From Oscillospiraceae bacterium (GTDB lineage: Bacteria; Bacillota; Clostridia; Oscillospirales; Acutalibacteraceae), in contig JAQXHW010000153.1 in NCBI GenBank assembly GCA_029007475.1, positions 1 to 17,566 of the forward strand: a DNA stretch of 17,566 nucleotides. The letters are read 5' to 3'. Below, in pieces: positions 1 to 6,667 of this stretch; position 1 is the stretch's first letter; each line of letters begins with the position of its first letter. Below the pieces are notes generated by a model. That model had not been told where the DNA came from, did not search any database, and saw nothing but the letters and a program-made list of their open reading frames with translations. The position numbers and the translations under genes were made by a program.

Positions 1-105
1 ACAGGTGCCGAGAATAAGACACAGAACGGGATTTTCCTTAACGATACCCTTTGTCAGCTCTTTGACGTAATTATACTTTTTCTTGTCTTGAGTTTTTTCC
101 GACAT
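1..105 (-). CDS. rnfE: RnfE, electron transport complex subunit E (N-terminal part, cut by window edge)
   Basis: Only the first 35 codons are visible; the gene runs off the left edge. The peptide begins MSEKTQDKKK and continues with LTKGIVKENPVL, which matches the start of RnfE/RsxE, an integral membrane subunit of the Rnf ferredoxin:NAD+ oxidoreductase. The ATG overlaps the rnfG stop by one base (TGATG on the minus strand), and a purine-rich AAAGGGGG lies just upstream inside rnfG. The order rnfC-D-G-E is the standard operon order, so rnfA and rnfB are expected beyond the edge. The identification rests on context plus this short N-terminus. Confidence 0.88.
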   Translation of the reverse strand, partial: MSEKTQDKKKYNYVKELTKGIVKENPVLCLILGTC

Positions 106-656
106 CAGTTCTCGCCCCCTTTAACGGAATAGTAAATCTCAATAGCCTCGTTTACCCCGTTTGTGACGGCTCTCGAGGTAATTGTCGCACCGGTCATGGC
201 GTCAATATCGCCGCCGTCCTTGTTTACCTTGAAGCCGCTTTCGGGAATTGGCTTTTCAAACATACTCCTGAATTTTTCGTTTGTGCAGTTAGCACCGAGT
301 CCGGGAGTTTCGGAGTGGCTGAGAATTTCAACTCCCGTTATCTCCTCATCCTCGCTGATACCAACCATGATTTTTACGTCGCCGCCGTAGCCTTTTACGG
401 TAACCTCAATGGCATAGCCTATTATATTGCCCTTTGAGTCAAAGCCCATATAGGCTTCATTCTCAAGGACCTCCTCAAAGCTTACCGCCTCGGCACATAC
501 AGACTGCATCGCATTTTCCTTAGCTAATTTTTGCTGTTTCTCAATGGGAGCTTTTGTAAGCTCATTGGTAAAACTCAGAAGCAAGGCAACCGCAAGACAA
601 ATAAGAAAGAGGGCCATGGCAGGCACTAAAATCTGTTTAGCGTTTAGCTTTTTCAT
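105..656 (-). CDS. rnfG: RnfG, FMN-binding electron transport complex subunit G
   Basis: 183 residues. RnfG carries a covalently bound FMN on the outer face of the membrane and passes electrons within the Rnf complex, which couples ferredoxin oxidation and NAD+ reduction to Na+ or H+ transport. A single N-terminal membrane segment (about residues 9-30) is followed by an FMN-binding domain. The flavinylation motif is D152-A-M-T-G-A-T158, so Thr158 is the expected attachment site for ApbE. Conserved HSETPGLGA is seen at about 114-122. The start overlaps the end of rnfD by four bases (ATGA), and the SD AAAGGAGG lies in the last rnfD codons, suggesting coupled translation. The length is normal for clostridial RnfG. 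Confidence 0.95.
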   Translation of the reverse strand: MKKLNAKQILVPAMALFLICLAVALLLSFTNELTKAPIEKQQKLAKENAMQSVCAEAVSFEEVLENEAYMGFDSKGNIIGYAIEVTVKGYGGDVKIMVGISEDEEITGVEILSHSETPGLGANCTNEKFRSMFEKPIPESGFKVNKDGGDIDAMTGATITSRAVTNGVNEAIEIYYSVKGGEN

Positions 657-1585
657 TTTGCTCCCTCCTTTGCTTTTTTGGCGCCGAAGGGCTTTTTAGC
701 CGTAATATTTTCAATGAGGGGGGTCAAAATATTAAATAGCAGAATCGCAAAGGACATACCCTCGGGGATATTTGCAAACTGTCTTATTAAAACCGTTAGA
801 ACACCGATACCGACGCCGTAAATAACCTTTCCCCAGAAGGTTATGGGAGATGTTACGTAGTCCGTAGCCATGAAGACAGCGCCCAAAAGCAGACCGCCTG
901 AGAGCAGCTCGAACAAGGGATCGCGGCCTAAGATTAAGGACGTTAAGGCTGCCGAGCCCATAATAACTAAGGGAATTGTAGCAGAGATAACCCTTCTTAT
1001 TACAAGATACACACCGCCTAAGATGAGAGCAACTGCACAGGTTTCGCCCATTGAGCCGCCGTGACTGCCCAAAAGAAGCTCTAAATAGGAATATGTATTG
1101 GCTTCAGCGGCTAAGGGAGTTGCGGAGGTTACCGCGTCAACAGCCTGGAAGTTTGAAGCCACCCAGGTAGTCATAGCCGTTGGGAATGAAACAAGGAGAA
1201 TAATTCTTCCTGCCAAAGCGGGATTTACAAAGTTCATTCCCAAGCCGCCGAACATCTGCTTAACCACAACAATGGCGGCAAGAGCGCCGAAAGCGGCTAT
1301 AAGAGGATTGATATTTGCAGGTAAGTTGAGAGCCAAAAGCACACCGGTTACTACTGCGGATAAATCTCCGACAGTATTATCCCGCTTCATAATAAGCCGG
1401 GAGAAAAATTCCGAAGCTACACAAACCGCAACACAGACAGCAAGTATCAAAAGAGGATACCAGCCGAAATGAACGCAGGAAGCGATAATTGCAGGCACTA
1501 AGGCAATAATAACGTCGAGCATTATACGCCTTGTGCTTGCACGGCTTCTCAGATGCGGCGAGGGAGAAACATAGAATTTACTCAT
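653..1585 (-). CDS. rnfD: RnfD, membrane subunit D of the Rnf complex
   Basis: 310 residues and strongly hydrophobic, with about nine to ten membrane segments. It belongs to the NqrB/RnfD family, the membrane flavoprotein subunit of Rnf. The flavinylation motif D150-A-V-T-S-A-T156 fits the D-x-x-[ST]-[GS]-A-T pattern, so Thr156 probably carries FMN. The N-terminus SPSPHLRS and the block GLGMNFVNPALAGR (about 114-127) are typical of the family. The start codon overlaps the rnfC stop by one base (TAATG) and an AAGGAGG sits a few bases upstream. Some clostridia carry a similar NqrB subunit, but the neighbours settle it as RnfD. Confidence 0.95.
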   Translation of the reverse strand: MSKFYVSPSPHLRSRASTRRIMLDVIIALVPAIIASCVHFGWYPLLILAVCVAVCVASEFFSRLIMKRDNTVGDLSAVVTGVLLALNLPANINPLIAAFGALAAIVVVKQMFGGLGMNFVNPALAGRIILLVSFPTAMTTWVASNFQAVDAVTSATPLAAEANTYSYLELLLGSHGGSMGETCAVALILGGVYLVIRRVISATIPLVIMGSAALTSLILGRDPLFELLSGGLLLGAVFMATDYVTSPITFWGKVIYGVGIGVLTVLIRQFANIPEGMSFAILLFNILTPLIENITAKKPFGAKKAKEGAK

Positions 1586-2952
1586 TATTTATTTCCCTCC
1601 TTTTTCTTTTGAAGCTCTGCTCTAAGCTGAGCCTTTCCCACCTTTATTGTTTGAACGATATGCCGCTTTGCAGGACAGCTGAAAGCACAGCAGCCGCACT
1701 CCATACAGTTCATAATATGGAATTTTTCCATTTCCTCTGCGTCGCCCTTTTTAACCGCGTCGCAGATTTTCGTGGGCATTAAATTCATGGGGCAGGCGCT
1801 AACGCATCTGCCGCAGCGAATACAGGCCGTCTCCTCGGCGAGCTTCGCTTCCTTCCTGCCGAAAGCTAAAATTGCATTGTTCTGCTTAAGCACAGGGAGA
1901 GAGTCGTCAACCAAGGCAATACCCATCATGGGGCCGCCCATAAGCATCTTAAAGGGTTCTTCCCTAAAGCCGCCGCAAAATTCCATAAGGTCGCTGATAC
2001 GGGTACCCAAGGGTACTATGACGTTCTGAGGATTTTTTACCGCAGAGCCGTCAACGGTCACGCGCTTCTTAACAAGGGGAATACCTGTTTTAAGGTAATC
2101 GCTGAGAAAGGCTACCGAAGCCACGTTCATTACAACACAGCCTACGTCCGAGGGCAGCTTTCCCTCGGGAACCTCCCTGTTTGTAAGAGCTTTTATGAGA
2201 ACCTTTTCAGCGCCCTGAGGATAAGAGGATTTAAGGGAAACCACAGTTACCAAATCCTCGGGGTCATACTTTTCGTTATCTGCGATTTCGGAGAGAATTT
2301 TAATTGCTTCGGGCTTGTTGTTTTCAATACCGATTATGGCTCTCTCAATTCCCAAAATCTCCCGAACCGCATAAATTCCCGACAAAATCGCCCAGGAATT
2401 TTCCAAAACCTCTCTGTAATCAGCGGTTATGTAAGGCTCGCACTCGGCACAGTTAATAATAAGGGTGTCGATGTTCTTATCCTTTGGCACATTGAGCTTT
2501 ACGTGAGCCGGAAAGCCTGCGCCGCCTAAGCCTACAAGTCCGCTCTCCCTGACAGCCGTGAGAAAATCCTCTTTAGTCTCAACCGTGGGAGGCTTAATAT
2601 TTGGGTCTAAGGTTTCCTTGCCGTCGGACTCAATCAAAACCGCATCACATTCATTTCCTGCGGGTAAGGTTACCTTTATTATCTTCTTTACCGTACCGCT
2701 GACGCTTGAATGAACAGGCGCACAAACGAAGCCTCCTACCTCTCCGACCTTCGTGCCTACAAAAACCTCATCCCCGACATTTACGCAGACCTTACAGGGT
2801 GCGCCGATATGCTGCTGCATAGGGAGAATAACCTCTTTGGGTGCAGGCATAACCACGCTTTCCATAGGGGCAGTATTCTTTCTATGGGGCACTTTTGCGC
2901 CGCCCTTTGTGAAAAAGGGCTTTACCATACTCCTTTTTCCGGAATTTTTCAT
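1585..2952 (-). CDS. rnfC: RnfC, NADH-binding Fe-S subunit of the Rnf complex
   Basis: 455 residues from the ATG at 2952. It is the cytoplasmic subunit that exchanges electrons with NAD+/NADH. Visible in order: a Nuo51-like FMN/NADH region with GLGGAGFPAHVK (about 141-152) and CEPY (about 171-174), an SLBB-like stretch, and two ferredoxin-type 4Fe-4S motifs with Cys at about 377/380/383/387 and 416/419/422/426. A longer frame begins at a GTG at 2985, but the AAGGAGG at 2960-2966 lies inside that extension, seven bases before the ATG, so 2952 is the better start. It is the first gene of the operon and the promoter is just upstream. The short, compact form is usual in clostridia. Confidence 0.95.
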   Translation of the reverse strand: MKNSGKRSMVKPFFTKGGAKVPHRKNTAPMESVVMPAPKEVILPMQQHIGAPCKVCVNVGDEVFVGTKVGEVGGFVCAPVHSSVSGTVKKIIKVTLPAGNECDAVLIESDGKETLDPNIKPPTVETKEDFLTAVRESGLVGLGGAGFPAHVKLNVPKDKNIDTLIINCAECEPYITADYREVLENSWAILSGIYAVREILGIERAIIGIENNKPEAIKILSEIADNEKYDPEDLVTVVSLKSSYPQGAEKVLIKALTNREVPEGKLPSDVGCVVMNVASVAFLSDYLKTGIPLVKKRVTVDGSAVKNPQNVIVPLGTRISDLMEFCGGFREEPFKMLMGGPMMGIALVDDSLPVLKQNNAILAFGRKEAKLAEETACIRCGRCVSACPMNLMPTKICDAVKKGDAEEMEKFHIMNCMECGCCAFSCPAKRHIVQTIKVGKAQLRAELQKKKEGNK

Positions 2953-3021
2953 ATATCTTCCTCCTTGCTTTTGGGAGTTTTTCACATAGATTGTATATAT
3001 ACCTAAAATAGTATAATACTA

Positions 3022-3050
3022 AATATAACATTGAAATACGCATTTTTCAA
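3022..3050 (-). promoter_or_regulatory. Sigma-A type promoter of the rnf operon
   Basis: On the minus strand, TTGAAA (3050-3045), a 17-base spacer and TATATT (3027-3022) lie upstream of rnfC. The predicted start is near 3015, giving a leader of about 60 bases. The -35 is one arm of an inverted repeat, TTGAAA-N8-TTTCAA (3031-3050). Confidence 0.6.
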
Positions 3051-3094
3051 TACAAATACCGCAAATTAAAAATTAAGTAGGTAAAGGTGTTATT

Positions 3095-3451
3095 ATGAAC
3101 TTTTTTAACGCATTTTGGGTGGGAGGCCTCGTATGTGTCGCAGCTCAGCTTCTCATTGATTACACAAGGCTCACCCCTGCAAGAATACTGACGGGCTGTG
3201 TGGTTTTGGGAGTAATTCTCGCCGGTATCGGCGTCTTTAAGCCCCTTTCGGATTTTGCGGGAGCAGGTGTCACCGTACCCCTTTTAGGCTTCGGAAACAC
3301 CATGGCCGAGGGCGTAAAGGAAGCCGTAAACAAGGACGGTCTTATAGGCGTCTTAACCGGCGGCTTAGAGGCCGGTGCCGCAGGAATTTCCGCCGCAGTA
3401 TTTTTCTCTCTTTTAGCCGCTTTAGCGGGAAAATCCCGAATGAAAAAATGA
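3095..3451 (+). CDS. spoVAE: SpoVAE, stage V sporulation protein AE
   Basis: 118 residues, nearly all hydrophobic, with about three to four membrane segments. SpoVA proteins form the inner-membrane channel that moves Ca-dipicolinate into the forespore and out at germination. The stretch from about residue 63, PLLGFGNTMAEG, followed by GLIGVLTGGLEAGAAG, is characteristic of SpoVAE (the SpoVAEb type). The SD AAAGGTG lies five bases before the ATG. Usually the gene follows spoVAC and spoVAD; here it stands alone, divergent from rnf. I could not recognise a confident sigma-G promoter upstream. The gene suggests an endospore former or a lineage that keeps sporulation genes. Confidence 0.88.
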   Translation: MNFFNAFWVGGLVCVAAQLLIDYTRLTPARILTGCVVLGVILAGIGVFKPLSDFAGAGVTVPLLGFGNTMAEGVKEAVNKDGLIGVLTGGLEAGAAGISAAVFFSLLAALAGKSRMKK

Positions 3452-3471
3452 TAGCATTTCTTGCCTCTCTG

Positions 3472-3480
3472 TGCTATAAT
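3472..3480 (+). promoter_or_regulatory. Extended -10 promoter for the patatin-like gene
   Basis: TGC-TATAAT (3472-3480) is a perfect -10 with the TGn extension. No good -35 is found 16-18 bases upstream (TAGCAT at 3452-3457). The start is predicted near 3487, giving a leader of about 37 bases. Confidence 0.45.
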
Positions 3481-3523
3481 GTAAAAATACTGAGTTATAG
3501 AAAATTACAGACAGAGGTAAATT

Positions 3524-4366
3524 ATGAAAACAGGTCTTGTTCTTGAGGGCGGCGCTATGCGGGGTATGTATACCGCAGGCGTGCTTGATGTCTTTCTTAG
3601 AAACAAAACAGAATTTCAGGGTATCGTCGGAGTATCCGCCGGTGCCCTTTTCGGCGTAAATTTTCTCTCCGAGCAGGAGGGAAGAGCCATTCGTTACAAC
3701 AAAAGATTTATCCGAGATAAAAATTATTCGGGACTAAGGCACCTGATTCGGGAGGGAAACCTTTTCTGCACCGACTACGCCTATGGAAAAGTCCCCCGCG
3801 AGCTTGATGTTTTTGACGATGAAACCTTCAAAAAATCCCCTGTACCCTTCTATGCGGTGGCTACTGACATAGAGTCGGGTCAGGGAGAATACATACAGAT
3901 TAAGAGCTGCTTCGAGCAGATGGACGCCTTAAGAGCCTCAGGCTCAATGCCCTTTGTGTCAAAACCTGTGGAAATTGAGGGAAGGCTTTACCTGGACGGA
4001 GGAATTACCGACAGTATTCCCTTTGAGTGGATGAGCAAGCAGGGGTACGACAGGTTAGTTGTAATTTTAACCCGAGACATGAGCTACCGCAAAAAATCAA
4101 TGTCCAAAGTGGCAATAAAGCTCTGCTACCGAAAATACCCGAAGCTCAGAGAGAAGCTGCTTACGCGCCACGAGGCTTACAATAGCTCCGTGGAAAAACT
4201 CACAGAGCTTGAAAAAGAGGGAAAGGTCTTTGTTATCAGACCCTCTGCTCCCATTGAGATAGGCAGACTTGAGAAAGACCCCCAAAAGCTTCAGGGGGTC
4301 TACGACTTAGGTGTACGCGACTGCGAAAATATTATGCCGAAGCTCAGCGAATATCTCGGCAAATAG
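3524..4366 (+). CDS. Patatin-like phospholipase family protein (YjjU type)
   Basis: 280 residues; a predicted serine lipid acyl hydrolase with a Ser-Asp dyad. The oxyanion-hole loop EGGAMRGM lies at residues 8-15, the nucleophile elbow G36-V-S-A-G40 puts the serine at 38, and D158-G-G supplies the aspartate. The opening KTGLVLEGGAMRGMYTAGVLD and the C-terminal part resemble the E. coli YjjU group rather than the RssA group. There is no signal peptide or membrane span, so it is probably cytosolic or peripheral; the substrate is unknown. An AGAGG-type SD precedes the ATG. It is the only visible gene here that ends in TAG, with a TGA four codons later. An 8-bp inverted repeat lies in the last part of the gene (4276-4301). 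Confidence 0.85.
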   Translation: MKTGLVLEGGAMRGMYTAGVLDVFLRNKTEFQGIVGVSAGALFGVNFLSEQEGRAIRYNKRFIRDKNYSGLRHLIREGNLFCTDYAYGKVPRELDVFDDETFKKSPVPFYAVATDIESGQGEYIQIKSCFEQMDALRASGSMPFVSKPVEIEGRLYLDGGITDSIPFEWMSKQGYDRLVVILTRDMSYRKKSMSKVAIKLCYRKYPKLREKLLTRHEAYNSSVEKLTELEKEGKVFVIRPSAPIEIGRLEKDPQKLQGVYDLGVRDCENIMPKLSEYLGK

Positions 4367-4377
4367 CAAATTATCTC

Positions 4378-4406
4378 TTGAAATGGGAAATAAAAAGCTG
4401 TATAAT
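4378..4406 (+). promoter_or_regulatory. Consensus-like sigma-A promoter for the DUF1846 gene
   Basis: TTGAAA (4378-4383), a 17-base spacer and a perfect TATAAT (4401-4406). The start is predicted near 4413, giving a leader of about 34 bases. The DUF1846 gene is therefore likely transcribed independently of the upstream hydrolase. Confidence 0.7.
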
Positions 4407-4446
4407 GTCTTTTTGGATAATAATTTGGTGACCAAGGGGTGAAATT

Positions 4447-5907
4447 ATGAAGCCTGTGGCTTTCGATAACGACAAATACCTCAAAATGCAATCCGAGAAA
4501 ATCAAGGAGAGAATTGACCTTTTCGGCGGCAAGCTCTACGATGATTTTCATGCGTCAAGGGTGCTGCCCGGCTTTGCTCCCGACTCTAAGCTGCAAATGC
4601 TTCTAAAGCTCCGCGACAGAGCGGAAATTCTTATAGTAATCAACGCCGCCGATATCGAAAAGAACAAAATTCGCGGTGACTTGGGTATAACCTACGACCT
4701 TGATACTCTCCGTCTTATTGACGTTTTCAGAAGCGTAGGACTTTATGTAGGAAGCGTTGTGCTCACCTGCTACGCAAATCAGCCTGCGGCTAAAAAATTT
4801 CAAAAGCGGCTCGAGGATTTAGGCGTTAAGGTTTACCGCCACTACCCCATCCCCGGCTACCCTGCGGATGTTGAGTTCATTGTAAGTGACGAGGGTCTCG
4901 GCAAAAACGACTATATCGAAACCGAAAAGGAGCTTGTTATCGTAACTGCTCCGGGCCCCGGCTCAGGAAAAATGGCAACCTGTCTTTCTCAGCTCTATCA
5001 CGAGCACAAGAGAGGAATTAAAGCCGGATACGCAAAATTCGAAACCTTCCCCATTTGGAATCTTCCCTTAAAGCACCCTGTAAATATGGCTTATGAGGCG
5101 GCAACCGCAGACCTCAACGACGTTAATATGCTTGACCCCTACCACTTCGAAGCCTACGGCGAAACTACCGTCAACTATAACCGTGACGTTGAAATCTTCC
5201 CCGTACTCAGCGCAACCTTTGAGGAAATTTTGGGTGAATGTCCCTACAAGTCTCCCACAGACATGGGCGTAAATATGGCGGGCAACTGCATTGTAGACGA
5301 TGAAGCGGTCCGCAAGGCAGCAGGTCAGGAGATTATCCGCCGCTATTACAGCGCCATGTGCGCCAGCCGTCAGGGAATTGCCGAAAAGGACGTTGTCTAC
5401 AAGCTGGAGCTTCTCATGAAACAGGCAGACCTCACCACCGAGGACAGACCGGTTATTGCTGCTTCACTTGAAAAAGCCGAATCAACAGGAGAGCCTGCCA
5501 CCTCCATTGAAATGCCCGACGGCACAATCATCACAGGCAAAACCTCCTCTCTCTTAGGGGCTTCCGCCGCGGCAATCCTCAACGCTCTGAAGTATTTAGG
5601 CGGTATCAACGACGAGATTCACCTTATCTCTCCCACCATTATTGAGCCGATTCAAAAGCTCAAGGTAGGACACTTAGGCAACCGAAATCCCCGACTTCAT
5701 ATTGACGAGGTTCTCCTTGCTCTTTCAATTTGCGCCGCAACCGACGAGCAGGCTCAAAAAGCCCTTGACCAGCTTCACGCACTCTCAGGCTGTGAGGCTC
5801 ACTCAAGCGTAATCCTCGCTTCCGTTGACGAAAAAATCTTCAAAAAGCTGGGCATAAATCTCACCTGCGAGCCGAAATATCAAACAAAACGCCTTTATCA
5901 TATCTAA
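4447..5907 (+). CDS. DUF1846 domain-containing protein, function unknown
   Basis: 486 residues. The protein belongs to the DUF1846 family, widespread in Firmicutes and some other bacteria; I recognise the opening (FDNDKYLKMQSEKI, then FGGKLYDDFHASRVLPGF) and the middle part. A glycine-rich APGPGSGK loop at about residues 168-175 follows a hydrophobic strand (ELVIVT) and looks like a nucleotide-binding P-loop, but I do not know of a demonstrated activity. The length is typical (about 500). No signal peptide or membrane segment is seen, so it is probably cytosolic. An AAGGGGTG SD lies five bases before the ATG. The gene is monocistronic: its own promoter upstream and a strong terminator downstream. 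Confidence 0.85.
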   Translation: MKPVAFDNDKYLKMQSEKIKERIDLFGGKLYDDFHASRVLPGFAPDSKLQMLLKLRDRAEILIVINAADIEKNKIRGDLGITYDLDTLRLIDVFRSVGLYVGSVVLTCYANQPAAKKFQKRLEDLGVKVYRHYPIPGYPADVEFIVSDEGLGKNDYIETEKELVIVTAPGPGSGKMATCLSQLYHEHKRGIKAGYAKFETFPIWNLPLKHPVNMAYEAATADLNDVNMLDPYHFEAYGETTVNYNRDVEIFPVLSATFEEILGECPYKSPTDMGVNMAGNCIVDDEAVRKAAGQEIIRRYYSAMCASRQGIAEKDVVYKLELLMKQADLTTEDRPVIAASLEKAESTGEPATSIEMPDGTIITGKTSSLLGASAAAILNALKYLGGINDEIHLISPTIIEPIQKLKVGHLGNRNPRLHIDEVLLALSICAATDEQAQKALDQLHALSGCEAHSSVILASVDEKIFKKLGINLTCEPKYQTKRLYHI

Positions 5908-5912
5908 ACATC

Positions 5913-5949
5913 AAAGCCGTGTTTTGAGCTTTTCAAAACACGGCTTTTT
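5913..5949 (+). terminator. Rho-independent terminator after the DUF1846 gene
   Basis: A perfect 14-bp stem, AAAGCCGTGTTTTG (5913-5926) with its complement at 5934-5947, a 7-base loop and T5 at 5945-5949. It starts six bases after the stop codon. The convergent tetR ends about 75 bases away and may use the same stem, although the minus-strand T tract is short. Confidence 0.92.
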
Positions 5950-6021
5950 ATATAGTTTTCTTTATTAGGCTTCTGAATTTATTAAATCCGGCTAAATTAA
6001 TTCAGCATGAAAAACCGAAAA

Positions 6022-6588
6022 TCAGTGCAAAAGCTTTTCGAGGAGCTTTTCCTGCTCCGAGATATCCTCGGCGGTAAGGGGCAAGAGGGCGTTGTGCTTG
6101 CTCATGCCCTCAAGTACCCAAAGAATCTGGGTTGCCGCGGCCTTGGGATTACCGCAGGAGAAAACGCCCTTATCACAGCCCTCTTCAATCATTCTCGCCG
6201 TAATATCAACCGAGGTTACTGCGCGTTTTTTGAGGATTTCCCTGCCTTTTTCGCTGTTTGCGGCAAATTCGGAAATGGCATTTTCAAAGCTATCCGTTTC
6301 GGTAAGCTGATTTATTCGAGAGCGCACAAAGGAGAAAAGCATAACTTCGGGACTCACCCCCAGAGCCTTTGCTCTCTCGTAGTTTGAAAGGGCATTACTC
6401 TGCTCCTCCTCGATAATAGCGATAAAAATCTCCTCGGTCGAACCGAAATAGCGGTAAAGCCCCCCTCTGGAAAGCTCTGTCGCCGTGCATATATCCTGCA
6501 TGGAAACTGCGCTGAAGCCTTTTTTCGCAAAAAGAGTTCGGGAAACCTCAAGTATTCGATTTTTTGACTTGCTGCCCTTGTTACCCAT
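6022..6588 (-). CDS. TetR/AcrR family transcriptional regulator
   Basis: 188 residues from the ATG at 6588. An N-terminal helix-turn-helix of TetR type is clear: RILEVSRTLFAKKGF, then SMQDICTATELSRGGLYRYF (about 29-48). The C-terminal ligand domain is variable and the ligand is unknown. A longer frame exists from a TTG at 6624, with an internal ATG at 6603, but these lie in a palindrome, and GGAG eight bases before the ATG at 6588 supports the shorter start. It lies directly downstream of the GPH symporter on the same strand, with its own promoter inside the end of that gene, so the symporter is a plausible target. A 25-bp palindrome over its predicted transcription start suggests autoregulation. 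Confidence 0.9.
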   Translation of the reverse strand: MGNKGSKSKNRILEVSRTLFAKKGFSAVSMQDICTATELSRGGLYRYFGSTEEIFIAIIEEEQSNALSNYERAKALGVSPEVMLFSFVRSRINQLTETDSFENAISEFAANSEKGREILKKRAVTSVDITARMIEEGCDKGVFSCGNPKAAATQILWVLEGMSKHNALLPLTAEDISEQEKLLEKLLH

Positions 6589-6603
6589 ATTCTCAGCTCC
6601 CAT

Positions 6604-6637
6604 AAAAAACATAAAGCGGTGCAAAATGCACCGCTTT
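6604..6637 (-). terminator. Terminator of the GPH symporter gene, overlapping the tetR transcription start
   Basis: On the minus strand a perfect 11-bp stem (arms 6637-6627 and 6623-6613, AAAGCGGTGCA and its complement) with a 3-base loop is followed by ATG and then T6 (6609-6604). It lies about 10 bases after the symporter stop codon. The predicted tetR start (near 6632) falls inside it, so the same palindrome may also be a repressor site. Confidence 0.75.
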
Positions 6638-6638
6638 C

Positions 6639-6667
6639 ATTATATCATTACTTATCCTTTTTATCAA
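6639..6667 (-). promoter_or_regulatory. Strong sigma-A promoter of tetR
   Basis: On the minus strand, TTGATA (6667-6662), a 17-base spacer and TATAAT (6644-6639), with a TGn extension. It overlaps the last codons and stop of the symporter gene. The start is predicted near 6632. Confidence 0.7.

Noticed and set aside
1098..1472. 124-residue antisense frame within rnfD
   Set aside because: It lies wholly opposite a well-identified gene and has no start signals.
2953..2985. Longer RnfC from a GTG at 2985
   Set aside because: The AAGGAGG for the ATG at 2952 lies within this extension, and no site precedes the GTG.
3031..3050. Rex-binding site for rnf
   Set aside because: The arms (TTGAAA/TTTCAA, N8) do not match the Rex pattern in sequence or spacing.
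6589..6624. TetR extended to a TTG at 6624
   Set aside because: The extension lies in the palindrome at the predicted transcription start; the ATG at 6588 has a GGAG at good spacing.
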